Origin: CAYLPT01 sp964385645
GTDB lineage: Bacteria > Armatimonadota > Hebobacteria > Hebobacterales > Hebobacteraceae
Direction of reading: 5' to 3'
DNA: 24,685 bases
Assembly: GCA_964385645.1 (NCBI GenBank)
Contig: CAYLPT010000102.1
Location: 1-24,685 of the forward strand
In this document: one piece after another, positions 22,616-24,685 of the stretch
Layout: every line of letters starts with the position of its first letter
Position numbering within the stretch: position 1 is the stretch's first letter
Program-made: the position numbers and the translations under genes
The notes under the pieces: generated by a model
Told to the model about the DNA's origin: nothing
Seen by the model: only the letters and a program-made list of their open reading frames with translations
The model's database searches: none

Positions 22616-23365
22616 TCAGCTTTCGGGCGTGAAGCAGCAGTAGCCGATGCGGTCGCACTCCTGCTTGAGCCGCGCCCAGGTGTCGTTGTCGGGGATGACC
22701 TCGAGAGCGGCTGCGTAGAGGATGTTGTCCTCCTTGGCGATATGGTCGCGGAGGGTCGGGACGATGAAGCCGACCTCGGCGTCGAGGCGGCGCCTGAAGT
22801 CGGAGAAGTCTAGCTCGCCGGCGGCCTCGGCAAGGCGCTTGAGCTCCTGCTTGTGGGCACGGAGCTCGACGTGCTCGGCTCGCATCACCTCGGGTGGCCC
22901 GAAGACGCCGCGGCGCTCGAGCTCCGGGAACAGGACGTCCTCCTCCCGCTGGTGGTGGGCCTCGGCCTCCACGAGGTGCTCCGCGATGTGACGAAGGGCG
23001 GAGTACTCCTCGCGCTTGGGGTCGTAGGCGTCGGCGGCCTGCACCCTGCGGTTCACCTCCTCGAGGTGGTCGAGGAAGGTGAGGATCATCTCGTGCTCGC
23101 TGACGAGAGTGTGAAGGACGTGGCCGGGCGGAACCTTCTCCTTCAGGCGGGCCTTCTGGCGGCCGAGGACGTCGAGGTGGAGGCTGCACAGGCGGCGAAG
23201 GTCCTCCACCGACAGGCCGGCCTCGAGGAGGTTCTGCTCGGCGAGACTCAGGTCGGCGGGGCTGACGGCTGCGAGGAACTTGCGCGCCTCGGCCTGGACG
23301 GCCTCAGGTTCCTCCCCGGCGTTGAGGCGCTTCAGGATGTCGGTCAGCTTCTCTACGGCTCCCAT
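22616..23365 (-). CDS. DUF438 / hemerythrin HHE domain protein
   Basis: This 249-residue protein has an N-terminal DUF438-like helical domain (about 5-75: SPADLSLAEQNLLEAGLSVEDLRRLCSLH) and a hemerythrin HHE domain (about 80-225). Likely di-iron ligands are His91 in SEHEM, His138 and Glu142 in AHHQREEDVLFPELE, His165 in RAEHVEL, and His208 and Glu212 in RDHIAKEDNILY. Such proteins bind oxygen or NO, or repair iron-sulfur clusters (RIC/YtfE-like). The C-terminal tail contains CCFTPES. I chose the ATG at 23365 because GGAGGAGGG is upstream and homology starts there. The end of the Rrf2 regulator gene overlaps this start in another frame by 62 bases. Confidence 0.88.
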   Translation of the reverse strand: MGAVEKLTDILKRLNAGEEPEAVQAEARKFLAAVSPADLSLAEQNLLEAGLSVEDLRRLCSLHLDVLGRQKARLKEKVPPGHVLHTLVSEHEMILTFLDHLEEVNRRVQAADAYDPKREEYSALRHIAEHLVEAEAHHQREEDVLFPELERRGVFGPPEVMRAEHVELRAHKQELKRLAEAAGELDFSDFRRRLDAEVGFIVPTLRDHIAKEDNILYAAALEVIPDNDTWARLKQECDRIGYCCFTPES

Positions 23366-23864
23366 CTTCCCTCCTCCTTCGCGCGTCACGCACGCGCGGC
23401 GTGGGCCCTCGACGCGACCTGATGCGGCGCGCCGGGCCGGGCGGCTTCGCCCGACGCCGGGTGCCGCCCGCCAGGGCCGCGAGAGAGGTCTGCTCCCAGA
23501 GATCGAGGACGCGAGCCTGCGTCTCCTGCCAGACCGGGCGGAGGGAGCAGTCTCCATCAAGGCCCAACGGGCACGAGCCCGGGCCGGAGCTGCATCGCCC
23601 GAGTGCAAGCGGGCCCTCGACGGCCTCCCAGATGCACCGGAGGCTGACATCCTGCGGCGCGATGGCGAGCCGAACCCCCCCGCGGTACCCGCGGGTGCTC
23701 TCCACCAGCCCGGCCCGTGCGAGGGCCTGGACGATGGCGGGCAGCACGGTTGCGGGGATGCGCTGGCGGCGCGCGAGGTAGCCCACCGTTCGCCTCCGAC
23801 CGGGGTCGCGAGCTAGCTCGAGCATCGCTCGCACTGCGTACTCCGTTCTCGCGTTCACCTGCAT
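23304..23864 (-). CDS. Rrf2-family iron-sulfur transcriptional regulator
   Basis: This 186-residue protein has the Rrf2 winged helix at 1-75 (NARTEYAVRAMLELAR, IPATVLPAIVQALARAGLVESTRGYRGGVRLA). A three-cysteine cluster site follows, Cys91, Cys98 and Cys106 (CX6CX7C), similar to NsrR and IscR though with wider spacing. It probably senses NO or iron-sulfur status and controls the adjacent hemerythrin gene. The family usually ends near residue 130-150; here an Arg/Pro-rich tail continues to residue 186 and overlaps the start of the hemerythrin gene by 62 bases in a different frame. That tail is either genuine coupling or the result of a lost stop. The ATG at 23864 is where homology begins. Confidence 0.87.
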   Translation of the reverse strand: MQVNARTEYAVRAMLELARDPGRRRTVGYLARRQRIPATVLPAIVQALARAGLVESTRGYRGGVRLAIAPQDVSLRCIWEAVEGPLALGRCSSGPGSCPLGLDGDCSLRPVWQETQARVLDLWEQTSLAALAGGTRRRAKPPGPARRIRSRRGPTPRVRDARRRREDGSRREADRHPEAPQRRGGT

Positions 23865-23910
23865 GGTCGCGCCGGTCCTAACAGAGGTTTGTAGACCCTT
23901 TTACCATTAT

Positions 23911-23939
23911 TTATTAGCACGCGAGGGGCACGCGGTCAA
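23911..23939 (-). promoter_or_regulatory. Promoter upstream of the Rrf2 gene
   Basis: On the minus strand TTGACC (23939-23934) and TAATAA (23916-23911) are 17 bases apart, within a distinctly AT-rich patch (23898-23917). Transcription would begin near 23904, about 40 bases before the ATG. The AT-rich patch is a plausible binding site for the Rrf2 protein itself. Confidence 0.45.
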
Positions 23940-23954
23940 GGGGAGTGTGCCACT

Positions 23955-24221
23955 TCATGTGTCCGAAGACGCACAACAAGGAGGAGAGCGGCGCCCGCGG
24001 CCGGTGACGGAGCGGCAGCTCAGGCGGACCCACCAGGCAGGTGGAGTCCCTGCCGGAAGGGCGCGGCGCGCGACAGACGGCAGCGTCTCCAGTCGCCTCA
24101 AGAGTCGCCGGACCTCCGCGTCACTGACGTGGTTCTGGCGGTGAAGTCTCGCCAGCGTGGATGCCCCTTCCACCTTCGTACCCCACCAGGCCACCACATC
24201 GTGACAAGGCATGCTCACCAC
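23955..24221 (-). pseudogene. Remnant of a VapC-like PIN-domain toxin
   Basis: The frame reads DVVAWWGTKVEGASTLARLHRQ and then VSDAEVRRLLRRLETL, which matches the middle of VapC-type PIN toxins (the WW.T.VE..SALARL helix region). The N-terminal strand with the first catalytic Asp is missing, and after about 24075 the frame turns to unrelated Arg/Ser/Pro-rich sequence with no PIN C-terminus. It directly follows, and partly overlaps, an antitoxin fragment. It should be non-functional. Confidence 0.55.
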
Positions 24222-24285
24222 GCTGGACCCACGCCAGGTGCTCGCTCAGCCTGGCCTTCAGGTCCGAGATCGCCGTTGTCCTCAT
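24121..24285 (-). pseudogene. Truncated Phd/YefM-type antitoxin
   Basis: The first 24 residues (MRTTAISDLKARLSEHLAWV then QRGE) match the DNA-binding N-terminus of Phd/YefM antitoxins, which bind their own operator and neutralise a PIN or RelE toxin. After QRGE the frame departs from the family and ends at 54 residues. The likely cause is an internal deletion that joined the antitoxin to the middle of the toxin gene near 24200-24213. The start has AAAGGAG eight bases upstream and an excellent promoter. A short DNA-binding peptide could still be made. Confidence 0.6.
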
Positions 24286-24311
24286 GTCGCGGCTCCTTTC
24301 GCTGCCCCTCA

Positions 24312-24345
24312 TGACCAGTATAGTCAGATCCGGGTGACCTGGCAA
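24312..24345 (-). promoter_or_regulatory. Promoter and operator of the antitoxin remnant
   Basis: On the minus strand TTGCCA (24345-24340), a 17-base spacer and TATACT (24322-24317) form a near-consensus promoter. An inverted repeat TGAC-N7-GTCA (24312-24326) covers the -10, as expected for toxin-antitoxin autoregulation. The promoter survives although both genes appear damaged. Confidence 0.6.
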
Positions 24346-24418
24346 GGCCCTGTTGCTCACCCGGCCGCCGGGCGTGGGCGCTCGCCGCACAAGGGGGGTG
24401 CTAGAGCCCCCCGATCTG

Positions 24419-24427
24419 TGGTAGAAT
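24419..24427 (+). promoter_or_regulatory. Extended -10 promoter of rnpB
   Basis: TGG followed by TAGAAT (24422-24427) is an extended -10 element about eight bases before the start of the RNase P RNA. No good -35 is visible. A G6/C6 inverted repeat (24393-24398 with 24407-24412) lies just upstream. Confidence 0.5.
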
Positions 24428-24434
24428 GACACCC

Positions 24435-24685
24435 GGAGTGGGCCACGCGTCCGCTCCCGCGCAAGCGGGGGAGGAAAGTCCGAGCTCCACAGGGCAGGGC
24501 GCTGGGTAACACCCAGGCGGGGCGACCCGACGGAAAGTGGCACAGAAACACACCGCCCGCCGTGGCTGCGGCCGCGGGGGCAAGGGTGAAATGGTGGGGT
24601 AAGAGCCCACCAGCGGTGTGGTGACACGCCGGCTGGCCAAACCCCGCCCGGAGCAAGGCCAAATAGGGGGCAAGTCCCCTGGGGG
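24435..24685 (+). ncRNA. rnpB: RNase P RNA, bacterial type A (partial, 3' end beyond window)
   Basis: This is the catalytic RNA that trims the 5' leader of precursor tRNAs. The universally conserved CR-I stretch GAGGAAAGTCCGAGCTCCAC is present at about 24471-24490, followed by AGGGCAGGGCGCTGGGTAAC. Further on are ACAGAAACACACCGCC, AAGGGTGAAATGGTGGGGTAAGAGCCCACC, and CCCGGAGCAAGGCCAAATAGG, all in the order of type A RNase P RNA. The window ends inside the 3' half, so the P4 closing strand (CR-V) and 3' end are not visible. The start near 24435 is set by the upstream promoter and is approximate. Confidence 0.95.

Noticed and set aside
24393..24412. G6/C6 stem as a terminator
   Set aside because: It sits immediately upstream of the rnpB promoter with no gene on the plus strand leading into it and no T-tract; it is noted only as a repeat near the promoter.
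1..24685. CRISPR array, insertion sequence, prophage or tRNA genes
   Set aside because: No regularly spaced direct repeats, transposase or integrase motifs, or tRNA cloverleaf signals were seen on either strand by eye.

Overview
The window is very GC-rich, with tightly packed genes that often overlap at start/stop codons (GTGA, TGATG). The best lineage clue is the prepilin-type protein at 16517-17659. Its N-terminus (GFTLIELLVVIAIIGILAA, then FPVFARARESARRA and CLSNVKNIALA) is the form I associate with Armatimonadota. The DUF6785-like membrane protein, the UroD-like enzyme and the GH-like ORFs beside a sugar ABC transporter agree with this. The assignment is inference; no rRNA gene is present, though most of an RNase P RNA gene lies at the right edge.

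Layout. (1) 1-4971, minus strand: a carbohydrate-uptake operon read leftward. It encodes an uncharacterised TIM-barrel-like protein, a DUF5060/apiosidase-like glycosidase, an ABC solute-binding protein and a MalF-type permease cut by the window edge. (2) 4972-5775: a long non-coding region with a strong promoter reading right and a structured leader. (3) 5776-7245, plus: an asparagine-synthetase-like protein whose glutaminase nucleophile (Cys2) is Ala. (4) 7311-15314, minus: a ten-gene chemotaxis and flagellar-switch operon, cheW-cheA-cheC-cheD-cheB-cheY-cheX-fliM-fliN-fliG, preceded by an AraC-type regulator (15405-16313). No chemoreceptor and no flagellar export or filament gene is visible. 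(5) 16517-20463, plus: a cysteine-rich prepilin-type protein, a radical SAM/SPASM peptide-modifying enzyme behind a structured leader, and a UroD-superfamily protein. (6) 20509-23864, minus: a DUF6785-like multi-pass membrane protein, then a DUF438/hemerythrin protein with its likely Rrf2 iron-sulfur regulator. (7) 23955-24285, minus: a decayed Phd/VapC toxin-antitoxin remnant with an intact promoter. (8) 24435-24685, plus: RNase P RNA (rnpB), truncated by the window end.

How it fits together. The che/fli operon encodes a complete signal path: CheW-CheA coupling, CheY phosphorylation, CheC/CheX dephosphorylation, CheB/CheD receptor adaptation, and the FliG/M/N motor switch as output. CheC has lost one of its two phosphatase sites and CheD lacks the Thr of its triad, so adaptation here may differ from the Thermotoga/Bacillus model. 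The sugar operon pairs two apparently cytoplasmic enzymes with the importer that would feed them. Rrf2 plus hemerythrin suggests a response to NO or oxygen damage. The most open-ended part is 16353-19331: a Cys/Trp-rich prepilin, a riboswitch-like leader and a radical SAM peptide maturase with no obvious precursor peptide.
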